A stretch of 64,000 nucleotides of DNA from Pseudomonas sp. Root71 (lineage in GTDB: Bacteria; Pseudomonadota; Gammaproteobacteria; Pseudomonadales; Pseudomonadaceae), in NCBI RefSeq assembly GCF_001429045.1, contig NZ_LMHY01000012.1, positions 600,695 through 664,694 on the forward strand. Reading direction: 5' to 3'. The notes beneath the pieces are model-generated. The model searched no databases. It was not told the origin of the DNA and saw nothing but the letters and a program-made list of their open reading frames with translations. How positions within the stretch are numbered: the first letter of the stretch is position 1; each line of letters starts with the position of its first letter. This document shows, piece by piece, positions 20,029-29,473 of the stretch. The position numbers and the translations under genes are program-made.

Positions 20029-21039
20029 ATGAGCCAGACCATTGATATTGCCGTGATCGGCGCCACCGGTACTGTCGGCGAAACACTCGTGCAGATTCTC
20101 GAAGAGCGCGATTTCCCGATCGGCACCCTGCACCTGTTGGCCAGCAGCGAATCGGCCGGCAGTTCGGTACCGTTTCGCGGCAAGAACGTGCGGGTACGGG
20201 AAGTCGATGAGTTCGACTTCAGCAAGGTGCAATTAGCATTCTTTGCCGCCGGCCCGGCGGTTTCGTTGAGTTTCGCTTCCCGCGCCAGCGATGCCGGTTG
20301 CTCGGTGATCGATCTCTCCGGTGCCTTGCCGGCCGAAAAGGCGCCGCAGGTCGTGCCAGAGGCCAACGCCCAGGTGTTGGCCGGTTTGAAAAAGCCCTTT
20401 CAGGTCAGCAGCCCAAGCCCGTCGGCCACCACGCTGGCAGTGGTGCTCGCGCCACTGATGGATTTGCTCGATTTGCAGCGCATCAGCCTGACCGCGAGCC
20501 TTGCGGTATCGGCCCAGGGCCGTGAAGCCGTGAGCGAGCTCGCCCGGCAGACCGCTGAACTGCTGAATGTGCGGCCGCTGGAGCCGAAATTCTTTGATCG
20601 GCAGATGGCCTTCAACCTGTTGGCCCAGGTCGGCAAGCCGGATGAGCAAGGTCATACGTTGCTGGAAAAACGCCTGGTACGTGAGCTGCGTCAGGTCATG
20701 GCGCGGCCTTCATTGAAGATTTCCGTCACTTGCATTCAAGCCCCGGTGTTTTTTGGCGATAGCTATAGCGTGACCCTGCAGTCCGCGAGTGAAATCGACC
20801 TGGGGAAAGTCAATGCGGCCCTGGAAGATGCGCCCGGCATCGAGCTGGTGGAAGCCGGTGATTACCCGACCCCGGTGGGCGATGCAGTAGGGCAGGATGT
20901 GGTCTACGTTGGTCGGGTTCGTCATGGTATTGACGACACGTCGGAACTTAATCTGTGGCTGACGTCAGATAACGTACGCAAAGGCGCGGCGCTCAACGCT
21001 GTGCAACTGGCCGAGTTGTTGATTAAAGACCTGCTGTAA
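20029..21039 (+). CDS. Aspartate-semialdehyde dehydrogenase paralogue (USG-1-like)
   Basis: A 336-residue homologue of aspartate-semialdehyde dehydrogenase. The nucleotide-binding start DIAVIGATGTVGETLVQIL is intact and the length is normal. At the place of the catalytic cysteine motif (N-P-N-C-S-T in true Asd) it reads SSPSPSATTLAV near residue 130, so the cysteine is replaced. It is therefore unlikely to have the dehydrogenase activity. The position before fimV and truA recalls the usg-truA order of E. coli, which supports the USG-1 assignment. The function is unknown. Confidence 0.88.
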   Translation: MSQTIDIAVIGATGTVGETLVQILEERDFPIGTLHLLASSESAGSSVPFRGKNVRVREVDEFDFSKVQLAFFAAGPAVSLSFASRASDAGCSVIDLSGALPAEKAPQVVPEANAQVLAGLKKPFQVSSPSPSATTLAVVLAPLMDLLDLQRISLTASLAVSAQGREAVSELARQTAELLNVRPLEPKFFDRQMAFNLLAQVGKPDEQGHTLLEKRLVRELRQVMARPSLKISVTCIQAPVFFGDSYSVTLQSASEIDLGKVNAALEDAPGIELVEAGDYPTPVGDAVGQDVVYVGRVRHGIDDTSELNLWLTSDNVRKGAALNAVQLAELLIKDLL

Positions 21040-21245
21040 AAGATACTTTGCAACAATTTGTCGAATGATTCCTCGCGAGCCTATGCTTGCCGGAGTACTG
21101 AAGGCAGAGCCACTCTGCGGGGCTTTGCCGGGCATCAATGAAATGATCGCGCGCGACGACCCTCGCCGTTGCGCGCAATGCCTTACGGCAGCGACTATCA
21201 ATACCTTCTCGCTGGCCGAGGAATGTTCAAACTAAGGATGAGCTA

Positions 21246-23867
21246 ATGGTTCAAGTTCGCAAACTGGTGTTAGCAATAGCGGCCGCCTCGGCGCTGTCCT
21301 CCGGTATGGCGCATGCCCTCGGGCTCGGGGAGTTGACCCTGAAATCGACGCTCAACCAGCCGTTGGTGGCAGAAATCGAGCTGCTCGATGTCAAGGATCT
21401 CACCGCTGCCGAAGTGGTGCCGAGCCTGGCTTCACCAGAGGATTTCGCCAAGGCCGGTGTCGACCGCCAGGCATTTCTCAACGACTTGACCTTCACCCCG
21501 GTGCTCAACGCCAGCGGCAAAAGCATCCTGCGCGTGACCTCCAGCAAGCCTCTGTCCGAACCCATGGTGAAGTTCCTGGTTCAGGTCATGTGGCCGAACG
21601 GCCGTTTGCTGCGCGACTACAGTGTGCTGCTCGATCCGTCCAAGTTCTCGCCGCAAACCGCTGAAGCGGCTGCGCAGCCGACGTCAACGGTTGCTGCGCC
21701 CGTCACCGGTGCGACCAAGCCGTCGCAATACACCACCACGCCGCGCGATACCCTGTGGGAAATCGCCGCGAAGGCGCGTAATGGCGGTTCGATCCAGCAA
21801 ACCATGCTGGCCATCCAGGCGTTGAACCCGGATGCCTTTATCGACGGCAACATCAACCGCCTGAAAACCGGCCAGGTGCTGCGCATGCCGGACCAGGCAC
21901 AGAGCACGGGCCTGCCGCAAGCCAAGGCCATTGCTGAAGTGGCCGCGCAGAACAAGGCCTGGCGCCAGGGCCGCCGCTATGTGGCGAAACCCGGGGCAGG
22001 GCAGCAACAGCTCGACGCTACCAATCGCGCTCGCACCGAGGGTGCTCCCGCGCAGTCGGCCACCGACAAGCTGAGCCTGGTGTCTGCAGAATCCGGCAAG
22101 AACCCTGGTAAAGGGGCGGCGGGAGATGCCAAGGCCCTCAGCAACAAGCTGGCGGTGACCCAGGAAAGCCTCGACACCAGTCGTCGTGATAACGCCGAAC
22201 TGAAAAGCCGCATGGCCGACCTGCAAAGCCAGGTGGACAAGCTGCAACGCTTGATCGAGCTGAAGAACAATCAATTGGCCAAGTTGCAAACCGAGGGTGC
22301 TGCGACTGCACCAGCGGCTGCGACCGCGCCGGCAATGTCGGCCGAGCTGGCTGCCAACCCGGCCACGGCACCTGCTCCGGCTGAAACTGCACCGGTTGCG
22401 CCTGCGCCCGAGGCAACTCCGGCGCCGACCGAGAAGCCTGTCGAGGCGGCACCGGCGGCATCCGACGATCAGAAATTCAATGAATTGCTGACCAATCCGG
22501 TGCTGCTGGGCCTGGTCGGTGGCGGTGCGGTGATTCTGCTACTCCTGCTGCTGTTGCTGGCGCGTCGCCGCAAAGCCCAGCAAGAAGCTGAAAAACATCT
22601 GCGCATGGCCCGTGCCCTGGCCGAAGAACAGCCGTTCTCGGCCGATCTCGACTTGCCGGAAAGTAGCTTCGATGGCCTGGAAGTTCCACCGCCGAGCGTG
22701 AAGCTGGCGACTGCTCCGACGCCAGCTCCCACGCCCGCGCCGGTGGTTGCACCGGTGGTGATGACCACGCCGATCGCCGCGCCACTGGTGGCGCCGGCTG
22801 CCGAACGTTCCAGCGACGTGCTGGGCCAGGCTCAGTCGCACATCAATGCCGGTCGCCTGAACCAGGCTGCCGCGTTGCTGGAGGACGGTGTCAAGCAAGA
22901 GCCCAAGCGCAGCGACTTGCGCCTGAAGCTGATGGAAGTCTATGGCCAGCAAGGCGACCGCGATGCGTTCGTCGGCCAGGAGCGTCAGTTGGTGGCCAAT
23001 GGCGACAACTTCGCCCAGGTTGAAAAGCTCAAAAACCGCTTCCCGGCCATGGTGCTGGTGGCTGCCGGTGGCATCGCTGCAGCCGCCGTTGCTGCGGAGC
23101 TGGACGCGCAATACGTCAAGGACCTGTTGCTTGATGAGCCGCAAGCACCGGCGTCAGAGCCAGAGCCAACACCGTTCGAAGATGACCTCGACAGCGCCTT
23201 CGACCTGAGCCTGGATGATCTGGACGCGATTACACCTGTGACGCCTGTGCCTGCACCGGAGCCTGAGGTGGCAGCACCAGCGGACCTGGACGAGTTCCCG
23301 CTGGACGACGATCTGAGTTTTGAGTCGGTGTTGCAGCAGCAGACTGAAATCAAGGAAAACCTCGACGATCTGTCGGACTTCGACCTCGACCTGGATCTCG
23401 GTGCGCAACCGTCGCCGGCGATGCTGGCAGAAGACGATTTCCTGCTGGATCTGGATGAGGGTGTGAAGGATTTTCCGGTTGCCGAAACCCCGGCTGTTCC
23501 TGAGGTCGCGCTGGATGACCTGGAATTGCCGGCCGATTTCGATCTGTCGCTGGCCGACGAACTGGACGAACTGGGCACGCCGGATGCGTTCGCGGCAGAG
23601 CTGGATGTTGTCAACGCCGAGCTTGAGAGCCTGTCCAGCAGCATCGGCGAGCCGACCTTTACCGAAGCGGATGCCGCACTGGATAGCGATGATGACTTCG
23701 ACTTCCTCTCGGGCACTGACGAAGCCGCTACCAAGCTCGATCTGGCTCAGGCCTATATCGACATGGGCGACAGTGACGGTGCTCGCGACATCCTCAATGA
23801 GGTAGTAAGCGAAGGCAGTGCCGAGCAGAAGAGTGAAGCCGAGGAAATGCTTTCGCGCCTGGCTTGA
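21246..23867 (+). CDS. fimV: FimV, polar hub and type IV pilus assembly protein
   Basis: FimV is an inner-membrane peptidoglycan-binding hub needed for type IV pilus assembly and twitching. The 873-residue protein has a signal peptide (residues 1-26, cleavage after AHA), a FimV N-terminal domain (LTLKSTLNQPLVAEIEL), a LysM-type domain at about 158-212 (YTTTPRDTLWEIAAKAR ... LKTGQVLRMP), a coiled coil at about 295-350, a Pro/Ala linker, one membrane segment at about 418-440 (LLGLVGGGAVILLLLLLLL) and a long acidic cytoplasmic part. It ends in the conserved FimV C-terminal TPR-like motif (LDLAQAYIDMGDSDGARDIL). All family parts are present. Confidence 0.96.
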   Translation: MVQVRKLVLAIAAASALSSGMAHALGLGELTLKSTLNQPLVAEIELLDVKDLTAAEVVPSLASPEDFAKAGVDRQAFLNDLTFTPVLNASGKSILRVTSSKPLSEPMVKFLVQVMWPNGRLLRDYSVLLDPSKFSPQTAEAAAQPTSTVAAPVTGATKPSQYTTTPRDTLWEIAAKARNGGSIQQTMLAIQALNPDAFIDGNINRLKTGQVLRMPDQAQSTGLPQAKAIAEVAAQNKAWRQGRRYVAKPGAGQQQLDATNRARTEGAPAQSATDKLSLVSAESGKNPGKGAAGDAKALSNKLAVTQESLDTSRRDNAELKSRMADLQSQVDKLQRLIELKNNQLAKLQTEGAATAPAAATAPAMSAELAANPATAPAPAETAPVAPAPEATPAPTEKPVEAAPAASDDQKFNELLTNPVLLGLVGGGAVILLLLLLLLARRRKAQQEAEKHLRMARALAEEQPFSADLDLPESSFDGLEVPPPSVKLATAPTPAPTPAPVVAPVVMTTPIAAPLVAPAAERSSDVLGQAQSHINAGRLNQAAALLEDGVKQEPKRSDLRLKLMEVYGQQGDRDAFVGQERQLVANGDNFAQVEKLKNRFPAMVLVAAGGIAAAAVAAELDAQYVKDLLLDEPQAPASEPEPTPFEDDLDSAFDLSLDDLDAITPVTPVPAPEPEVAAPADLDEFPLDDDLSFESVLQQQTEIKENLDDLSDFDLDLDLGAQPSPAMLAEDDFLLDLDEGVKDFPVAETPAVPEVALDDLELPADFDLSLADELDELGTPDAFAAELDVVNAELESLSSSIGEPTFTEADAALDSDDDFDFLSGTDEAATKLDLAQAYIDMGDSDGARDILNEVVSEGSAEQKSEAEEMLSRLA

Positions 23868-23891
23868 GTGATCGGCAGGTTGTAAAAAAAG

Positions 23892-23919
23892 CGGCAGCCC
23901 ATTGAGGCTGCCGTTTTTG
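23892..23919 (+). terminator. Intrinsic terminator of fimV
   Basis: CGGCAGCC-CATTGA-GGCTGCCG is followed by TTTTTGTTT. Confidence 0.88.
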
Positions 23920-23949
23920 TTTGACCGATGAGTTGATGTCGTTTGCTGT

Positions 23950-24028
23950 GGCGCCTTCGCGGGCAAGCCCCACAGGTTTTGTGAACGCCACAGAACCCTG
24001 TGGGAGCGGGCTTGCCCGCGAAGGCGCC
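23950..24028. repeat. REP-like inverted repeat, family B
   Basis: GGCGCCTTCGCGGGCAAGCC (from 23950) pairs with ...GGGCTTGCCCGCGAAGGCGCC (to 24028); the inner part carries the family's TGTGGGAGCGGG core. It lies between the fimV terminator and truA. Confidence 0.88.
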
Positions 24029-24143
24029 GGAACAGTCAATGGAGATCCCTCTGGCATCCCCGCCCGGCGGCCTTATAATGCCCACCTTTGGTACATCATC
24101 AGGCTGTCCCTCCTTGGCAAATATAGATAACCCGGCCGCCGAA

Positions 24144-24968
24144 ATGGCAGCCGACGGCTTTTTCCGGATCGCGCTGGGCGTCGAATACAAAGGCTCGCGC
24201 TACCGCGGCTGGCAACGCCAGGCGTCCGGGGTGCTTACCGTGCAGGAAACCCTCGAAAACGCCTTGTCCAAAGTCGCCGACTCACCCGTTTCGCTGATGT
24301 GCGCCGGGCGTACCGACGCCGGGGTGCATGCCTGCGGGCAGGTGGTGCATTTTGACACCCGGGTCGAGCGTTCGATGAAGGCCTGGACCATGGGCGCCAA
24401 CATCAACCTGCCCCACGATGTCAGTGTCAGTTGGGCCAAGGTCATGCCGGCGCACTTCCATGCGCGGTTCAAGGCCATTGCCCGGCGTTATCGCTACGTG
24501 ATCTACAACGATCAGATTCGCCCGGCGCACCTGAACGAAGAAGTGACCTGGAACCACCGTCCGCTGGACGTCGAACGCATGGCGGAGGCCGCCCAGTACC
24601 TGCTCGGCACCCATGATTTCAGTGCTTTTCGCGCCGGTCAGTGCCAGGCCAAGTCGCCGATCAAGGAGTTGCATCACCTGCGCGTCACCCGTCACGGCAA
24701 GATGATCGTGCTGGATATTCGCGCCAGCGCGTTCCTGCATCACATGGTGCGCAACATTGCCGGCGTGCTGATGACCATTGGCGCTGGAGAACGCCCCGTG
24801 GAGTGGATGAAAGAGGTGCTGGAGAGCCGGATTCGACGGACCGGTGGCGTGACCGCGCATCCATTCGGTTTGTATCTGGTGCAGGTCGAGTACCGTGACG
24901 AGTTCGAGTTGCCCGAGCGTTACATTGGTCCACACTTTCTGACCGGCTTCTCGGAACTTGGCGGCTGA
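24144..24968 (+). CDS. truA: tRNA pseudouridine(38-40) synthase
   Basis: TruA makes pseudouridine at positions 38-40 of many tRNA anticodon stems. The catalytic Asp lies in MCAGRTDAGVHACGQ near residue 56, and FRIALGVEYKGSRYRGWQRQ is the family N-terminus. From the ATG at 24144 the protein has 274 residues. A TTG at 24114 is in frame and would add ten residues; neither start has a clear ribosome binding site, so the start is uncertain. fimV-truA-trpF is the common Pseudomonas order. Confidence 0.95.
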   Translation: MAADGFFRIALGVEYKGSRYRGWQRQASGVLTVQETLENALSKVADSPVSLMCAGRTDAGVHACGQVVHFDTRVERSMKAWTMGANINLPHDVSVSWAKVMPAHFHARFKAIARRYRYVIYNDQIRPAHLNEEVTWNHRPLDVERMAEAAQYLLGTHDFSAFRAGQCQAKSPIKELHHLRVTRHGKMIVLDIRASAFLHHMVRNIAGVLMTIGAGERPVEWMKEVLESRIRRTGGVTAHPFGLYLVQVEYRDEFELPERYIGPHFLTGFSELGG

Positions 24969-25031
24969 CGCCCTCGAATGCTTTTGTTACCATCCGGGAC
25001 TTTCCCGGATTTGTCTTGGAGTTGTGTCGAC

Positions 25032-25658
25032 ATGTCAGCCGTTCGCAGCAAGATCTGTGGGATTACCCGCATAGAGGATGCGCTGGCAGCCGTCGAGGCC
25101 GGGGCGGACGCCATCGGATTCGTGTTCTACGCCAAAAGCCCCCGTGCGGTGACGTTCCAGCAGGCGCGCTCGATCATCAAGGCGCTACCGCCGTTCGTGA
25201 CCACCGTGGGCTTGTTCGTCAATGCAAGCCGGTGCGAATTGGGCGAGCTGCTCGATGCGGTGCCCCTGGACCTGCTGCAATTTCACGGCGATGAAAGCGT
25301 GGCCGAGTGCGAAGGCTGGCACCGCCCGTACATCAAGGCGCTGCGGGTCAAGGCGGGTGATGACATCGCCGCGGCCTGCGATGCTTATGCCAGTGCCAGC
25401 GGAATTCTGCTCGACACCTATGTCGAAGGCGTTCCCGGAGGAACCGGCGAGGCATTTGACTGGTCATTGATACCGCAAGGCTTGAGCAAGCCGATCATTC
25501 TGGCGGGTGGTCTGACGCCGGATAACGTCGCCGAAGCGATTGCGCGCGTGCGGCCTTATGCCGTGGATGTCAGCGGCGGGGTAGAGGCGAGCAAGGGCAT
25601 CAAGGATCACGCAAAGATCCAGGCATTTATCAAAGCGGTACGCGGTAGCACCTGTTGA
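25032..25658 (+). CDS. trpF: Phosphoribosylanthranilate isomerase
   Basis: TrpF catalyses the Amadori rearrangement of phosphoribosylanthranilate in tryptophan synthesis. The 208-residue TIM barrel starts at the ATG at 25032 ([17 protein letters not shown]), preceded by TTGGAG. The catalytic Cys is in KICGIT, the catalytic Asp in ILLDTYVEG near residue 125, and the phosphate-binding segments [11 protein letters not shown] and VDVSGGVE are intact. It is a stand-alone gene here, separate from other trp genes, and lies about 64 bases after truA. Confidence 0.97.
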   Translation: MSAVRSKICGITRIEDALAAVEAGADAIGFVFYAKSPRAVTFQQARSIIKALPPFVTTVGLFVNASRCELGELLDAVPLDLLQFHGDESVAECEGWHRPYIKALRVKAGDDIAAACDAYASASGILLDTYVEGVPGGTGEAFDWSLIPQGLSKPIILAGGLTPDNVAEAIARVRPYAVDVSGGVEASKGIKDHAKIQAFIKAVRGSTC

Positions 25659-25875
25659 TGTGACGGCTGGCAGACTGCCGCCGTCCACTGCACTGTACAA
25701 AGCGGATGCACTGCACACAGCAGGCAGATCCGAGGGTTTTTGGTTGCACGCAGGTCATGTTTCGCGCTGACCGTGGCAGTCCATCGACCCTCTTCGCACA
25801 CATGAATTTAGCGCTAGGGCATACACGGGGCCGCGAACCAGAGCGTTCGGGCCGCCGGTACTGGAGAAAGAAAGC

Positions 25876-26796
25876 ATGAGCAACTGGTTAGTAGACAAAC
25901 TGATCCCTTCGATCATGCGTTCCGAGGTCAAGAAGAGCTCGGTGCCTGAAGGTCTTTGGCACAAATGCCCGTCTTGCGAGGCTGTGCTGTATCGTCCGGA
26001 GCTGGAAAAGACCCTGGACGTTTGCCCCAAGTGCAACCATCACATGCGTATCGGCGCCCGTGCCCGTATCGACATCTTCCTCGATGTTGAAGGCCGTGCC
26101 GAGCTGGGTGCGGACCTTGAGCCGGTTGACCGTCTGAAATTCCGCGACGGCAAGAAATACAAGGACCGCCTGACCGCTGCACAAAAGCAGACCGGCGAAA
26201 AAGATGCGCTGGTTTCCATGAGCGGTACTTTGCTGGGCATGCCGGTGGTGGTTTCGGCGTTCGAGTTTTCCTTCATGGGCGGTTCGATGGGCGCCATCGT
26301 CGGCGAGCGTTTCGTGCGCGCCGCCAACTACGCCCTGGAAAAACGTTGCCCGATGATCTGCTTCGCCGCTTCCGGCGGTGCGCGGATGCAGGAAGCGCTG
26401 ATTTCCCTGATGCAGATGGCCAAGACCTCCGCGGTGCTGGCTCGTCTTCGCGAAGAAGGCATCCCGTTCATCTCCGTGTTGACCGATCCGGTCTACGGCG
26501 GCGTTTCCGCCAGTCTGGCGATGCTGGGCGACGTGATTGTCGGCGAGCCGAAGGCATTGATCGGTTTTGCCGGTCCGCGCGTGATCGAGCAGACCGTGCG
26601 TGAAAAACTGCCGGAAGGCTTCCAGCGCAGCGAGTTCCTGCTGGAGCACGGCGCCATCGACATGATCATCGACCGTCAGGAACTGCGTCCGCGCCTGGGC
26701 AACCTGCTGGCGCAAATGATGGGCCTGCCGACGCCGAAGTTCGTGGCTACACCCATCGAGCCGATCGTGGTTCCACCGGTACCTGCCAACCTATGA
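25876..26796 (+). CDS. accD: Acetyl-CoA carboxylase carboxyltransferase subunit beta
   Basis: AccD with AccA transfers the carboxyl group from biotin to acetyl-CoA, the first step of fatty acid synthesis. The 306-residue protein has the N-terminal zinc ribbon (CPSC ... CPKCNHH, residues 34-56) and the crotonase-type core with [16 protein letters not shown] near 133 and [17 protein letters not shown] near 162. GAGAAAGAAAGC precedes the start. The stop overlaps the folC start by four bases. Confidence 0.98.
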   Translation: MSNWLVDKLIPSIMRSEVKKSSVPEGLWHKCPSCEAVLYRPELEKTLDVCPKCNHHMRIGARARIDIFLDVEGRAELGADLEPVDRLKFRDGKKYKDRLTAAQKQTGEKDALVSMSGTLLGMPVVVSAFEFSFMGGSMGAIVGERFVRAANYALEKRCPMICFAASGGARMQEALISLMQMAKTSAVLARLREEGIPFISVLTDPVYGGVSASLAMLGDVIVGEPKALIGFAGPRVIEQTVREKLPEGFQRSEFLLEHGAIDMIIDRQELRPRLGNLLAQMMGLPTPKFVATPIEPIVVPPVPANL

Positions 26797-28100
26797 CCCA
26801 ACGTACCCTTGGCGAATGGCTCGCCTACCTTGAACAGTTGCACCCTTCGGCCATCGACATGGGCCTGGAGCGGTCGCAGCAGGTAGCGTCCCGCATGGGA
26901 TTGGGCAAGCCGGCGCCTCGGGTGATCACGGTCACCGGGACCAACGGCAAGGGTTCCACCTGTGCGTTCGTGGCGTCCTTGCTGCGGGCCCAGGGCTTGA
27001 AAGTGGGGGTCTACAACTCCCCGCACCTGCTGCGGTACAACGAGCGGGTAACGGTCAATGGCATCGAAGCCACGGACACCGAGCTGTGCGAAGCCTTTGC
27101 CGCGGTAGAGGCCGGGCGCGGCGACACTTCCCTGACCTACTTCGAAATGGGCACCCTGGCGGCATTCTGGCTATTCCAACGCTCCGGGCTCGATGCAGTG
27201 GTGCTGGAAGTCGGACTGGGCGGTCGTCTGGACACGGTCAACGTGGTGGATGCCGACATGGCGCTGGTCACCAGTATCGGCGTCGATCATGCGGATTACC
27301 TGGGTGATACCCGGGAGTCCGTGGCCTTCGAGAAGGCCGGTATTTTCCGTCAGGGCGCGCCTGCGCTCTGCGGCGATCTGAATCCTCCACAACCTCTGCT
27401 GGACAAGGCGCGCGAGCTCAATTGCCCGTTTTTCCTGCGGGGGCGCGATTTTGACCTCGGTGTGACCGATCACAACTGGCAGTGGCGCGGTGTCGATGGG
27501 CAAGGGCGCGCGGTTGAACTGCGCGACCTGCCACTGCTCGATCTGCCGATGGAAAACGCTGCGCTGGCGTTGCAGGCGTTCCTGCTGCTCGGCTTGCCTT
27601 GGGTGGATGCGCAGATTATCGAGGCGCTGCGGGCAACGAAGGTGGTCGGTCGTCTGGATCGCCGTGAGTTCGAGTGGCAAGGCAAGCGCTTGAATCTATT
27701 GCTGGATGTGGGGCATAACCCCCATGCGGCGGAGTATCTGGCTCGTCGCCTGGCCAGTCGCCCGCCGGTCGGCAAGCGTCTGGCGGTGTTCGGGCTGCTG
27801 GCGGACAAAGACCTGGGTGGTGTTGTCGGCGAATTGAGTGCTAGTGTCCAGCACTGGGCCGTTGCACCGCTGGATTCGCCTCGGGCGCGTCCGGTTGCGG
27901 ATCTGCACGCCGCGCTGCAAGGTCTTGGTGCGTCGGTCACGTCATACGGCAGCGTCGCGGCCGCCCTGGAAGGGCAGTGCGCGCAGGCCACGAACGACGA
28001 CGAAATCCTGTTGTTCGGATCATTTTATTGTGTCGCCGAGGCCCTTGAATGGCTGGCCCGGCGCTCCACGGAGGAAGCGGCAAATGGCATTGCTGGATAA
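26793..28100 (+). CDS. folC: Dihydrofolate synthase / folylpolyglutamate synthase
   Basis: FolC adds glutamate to dihydropteroate and then to folates, using ATP. The 435-residue protein has the P-loop [13 protein letters not shown] near residue 48, the Mur-ligase-type motif [13 protein letters not shown] near 118 and [17 protein letters not shown] in the C-terminal domain near 305. It overlaps accD by ATGA and its end overlaps the start of the SPOR gene, so accD-folC-SPOR is a translationally coupled unit. Confidence 0.97.
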   Translation: MTQRTLGEWLAYLEQLHPSAIDMGLERSQQVASRMGLGKPAPRVITVTGTNGKGSTCAFVASLLRAQGLKVGVYNSPHLLRYNERVTVNGIEATDTELCEAFAAVEAGRGDTSLTYFEMGTLAAFWLFQRSGLDAVVLEVGLGGRLDTVNVVDADMALVTSIGVDHADYLGDTRESVAFEKAGIFRQGAPALCGDLNPPQPLLDKARELNCPFFLRGRDFDLGVTDHNWQWRGVDGQGRAVELRDLPLLDLPMENAALALQAFLLLGLPWVDAQIIEALRATKVVGRLDRREFEWQGKRLNLLLDVGHNPHAAEYLARRLASRPPVGKRLAVFGLLADKDLGGVVGELSASVQHWAVAPLDSPRARPVADLHAALQGLGASVTSYGSVAAALEGQCAQATNDDEILLFGSFYCVAEALEWLARRSTEEAANGIAG

Positions 28101-28773
28101 GGCATACAAACAGCGCATGGTTGGCGCCCTGGTGTTGGTCGCGCTGGCGGTGATTTTTCTGCCGATGCTGTTTTCCCGCCAGGACGAACAACGCCAGGTG
28201 ACGGTCGAAGCGCCTGCGGCTCCGCAGGCGCCGGCGATGCCCCAGGTGCAGGTCGAGCCCGTGGTGGTGCCTGAGCCGCAATCTTTACCTCAGGAGCCCG
28301 TGCCGAGCGATGACGAAATCGCCCAGCAGGAATCGGCGGTGCCAGCTGTTCCGGTCGCTCCAGCGCCAGCAGCGCCAGCAGCGCCAGCAGCGCCAGCAGC
28401 GCCAGCAGCCAAGCCGGCTGTGCCCGCGCCGGTCCCGGCATTGGCGGCCAAGCCTGCAACAGCGCCGGCCCAGCCGATCACCGCGGCACCGGGCAAGCCG
28501 GACACCACGCAAAGCCGTATCGATGCCAATGGCTTGTCCGTCAGTTGGTCGGTGCAACTGGCCAGCCTGTCGAACCGTGAAAGCGCAGAGAAACTTCAGA
28601 AAACCCTGCGCAGCCAGGGCTACAACGCCTACATCCGTACCGCCGACGGCAAAAACCGGGTGTTTGTCGGGCCGTTGATCGAACGCGCTGAAGCCGATCG
28701 GCTGCGTGACTTGCTGAACCGCCAGCAGAACCTCAAGGGGTTTGTGGTGCGCTTTCAGCCGGAACGTGGCTAA
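28084..28773 (+). CDS. SPOR-domain membrane protein (DedD-like)
   Basis: This 229-residue protein starts at the ATG at 28084 inside the folC end. It has a short cytoplasmic start, one membrane segment (MVGALVLVALAVIFLPMLF, residues 12-30), a long Pro/Ala/Val linker in the periplasm, and a C-terminal SPOR domain (WSVQLASLSNRESAEKLQKTL ... VFVGPLIERAEADRL) that binds denuded septal peptidoglycan. DedD in E. coli has the same layout and gene position before cvpA-purF and helps cell division. The linker contains five exact copies of a 9-base repeat. Confidence 0.92.
   Translation: MALLDKAYKQRMVGALVLVALAVIFLPMLFSRQDEQRQVTVEAPAAPQAPAMPQVQVEPVVVPEPQSLPQEPVPSDDEIAQQESAVPAVPVAPAPAAPAAPAAPAAPAAKPAVPAPVPALAAKPATAPAQPITAAPGKPDTTQSRIDANGLSVSWSVQLASLSNRESAEKLQKTLRSQGYNAYIRTADGKNRVFVGPLIERAEADRLRDLLNRQQNLKGFVVRFQPERG
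28362..28406 (+). repeat. Five tandem copies of a 9-bp unit in the SPOR gene
   Basis: AGCGCCAGC repeats five times without mismatch (28362-28406), coding Ala-Pro-Ala units in the periplasmic linker. The unit is a multiple of three, so copy-number change would alter linker length and keep the frame. Confidence 0.9.
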
Positions 28774-28871
28774 AACTATCGCCTCGATATGAAATGCACT
28801 GACAATCGCAGCTTACCGATAAGCATGGGCTCTGCTAAAATGCGCCGCCTTATCCGTCTGTAGGCTGCACT

Positions 28872-29432
28872 GTGCCATTTACCTGGGTTGACTGGGCGAT
28901 CGTAGCAATCGTCGCCATCTCCGCATTGATCAGTCTGAGCCGCGGCTTCGTCAAAGAAGCTCTGTCGCTGCTGACCTGGATCATCGCAGGAGTCGTAGCC
29001 TGGATGTTCGGTGGCTCACTGTCCGAGTACCTCGGCGGGTACATTCAAACGCCATCGGCACGTATAATCACGGGCTGTGCCATCATGTTTGTCGCCACTT
29101 TAATCGTAGGCGCAATGATCAATTATCTTATCGGCGAACTGGTTCGCGTCACCGGGCTCTCCGGGACCGACCGATTCCTCGGCATGGCCTTCGGCGCCGC
29201 GCGTGGCGGGTTGCTGGTGGTCATCGCCGTCGGGCTGTTGAGCCTGGGGCCGGTACAGCAGGACGGGTGGTGGAAAGAGTCACAGCTCGTGCCAAAATTT
29301 CTATTGGTTGCAGACTGGTCCAAAAACCTGATCCTCGGGTGGAGCAGTCAGTGGCTTGCCAGCGGAATCAGCGTACCCGCTGATATTCCGTTCAAGGAGC
29401 AACTCTTGCCGACGGCCAAAACGCCTCAGTGA
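28872..29432 (+). CDS. cvpA: CvpA family inner-membrane protein
   Basis: The 186-residue protein starts with GTG at 28872 (VPFTWVDWAIVAIVAISALI). Four hydrophobic segments are visible, at about residues 5-25, 30-48, 62-82 and 100-120, as in CvpA, a membrane protein required for colicin V production in E. coli whose core function is unclear. The conserved SLSRGFVKEALSLLTWI follows the first helix. It lies between the SPOR gene and purF, its usual place. Confidence 0.94.
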   Translation: MPFTWVDWAIVAIVAISALISLSRGFVKEALSLLTWIIAGVVAWMFGGSLSEYLGGYIQTPSARIITGCAIMFVATLIVGAMINYLIGELVRVTGLSGTDRFLGMAFGAARGGLLVVIAVGLLSLGPVQQDGWWKESQLVPKFLLVADWSKNLILGWSSQWLASGISVPADIPFKEQLLPTAKTPQ

Positions 29433-29473
29433 GTAGTGCTCAGTTCAGATCCATTAAGTAGGGGTTGCGTCGC

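Noticed and set aside
28290..28557. Minus-strand frames rich in Cys-Trp-Arg or Gly-Ala repeats
   Set aside because: They are reverse translations of the 9-base repeat in the SPOR gene.
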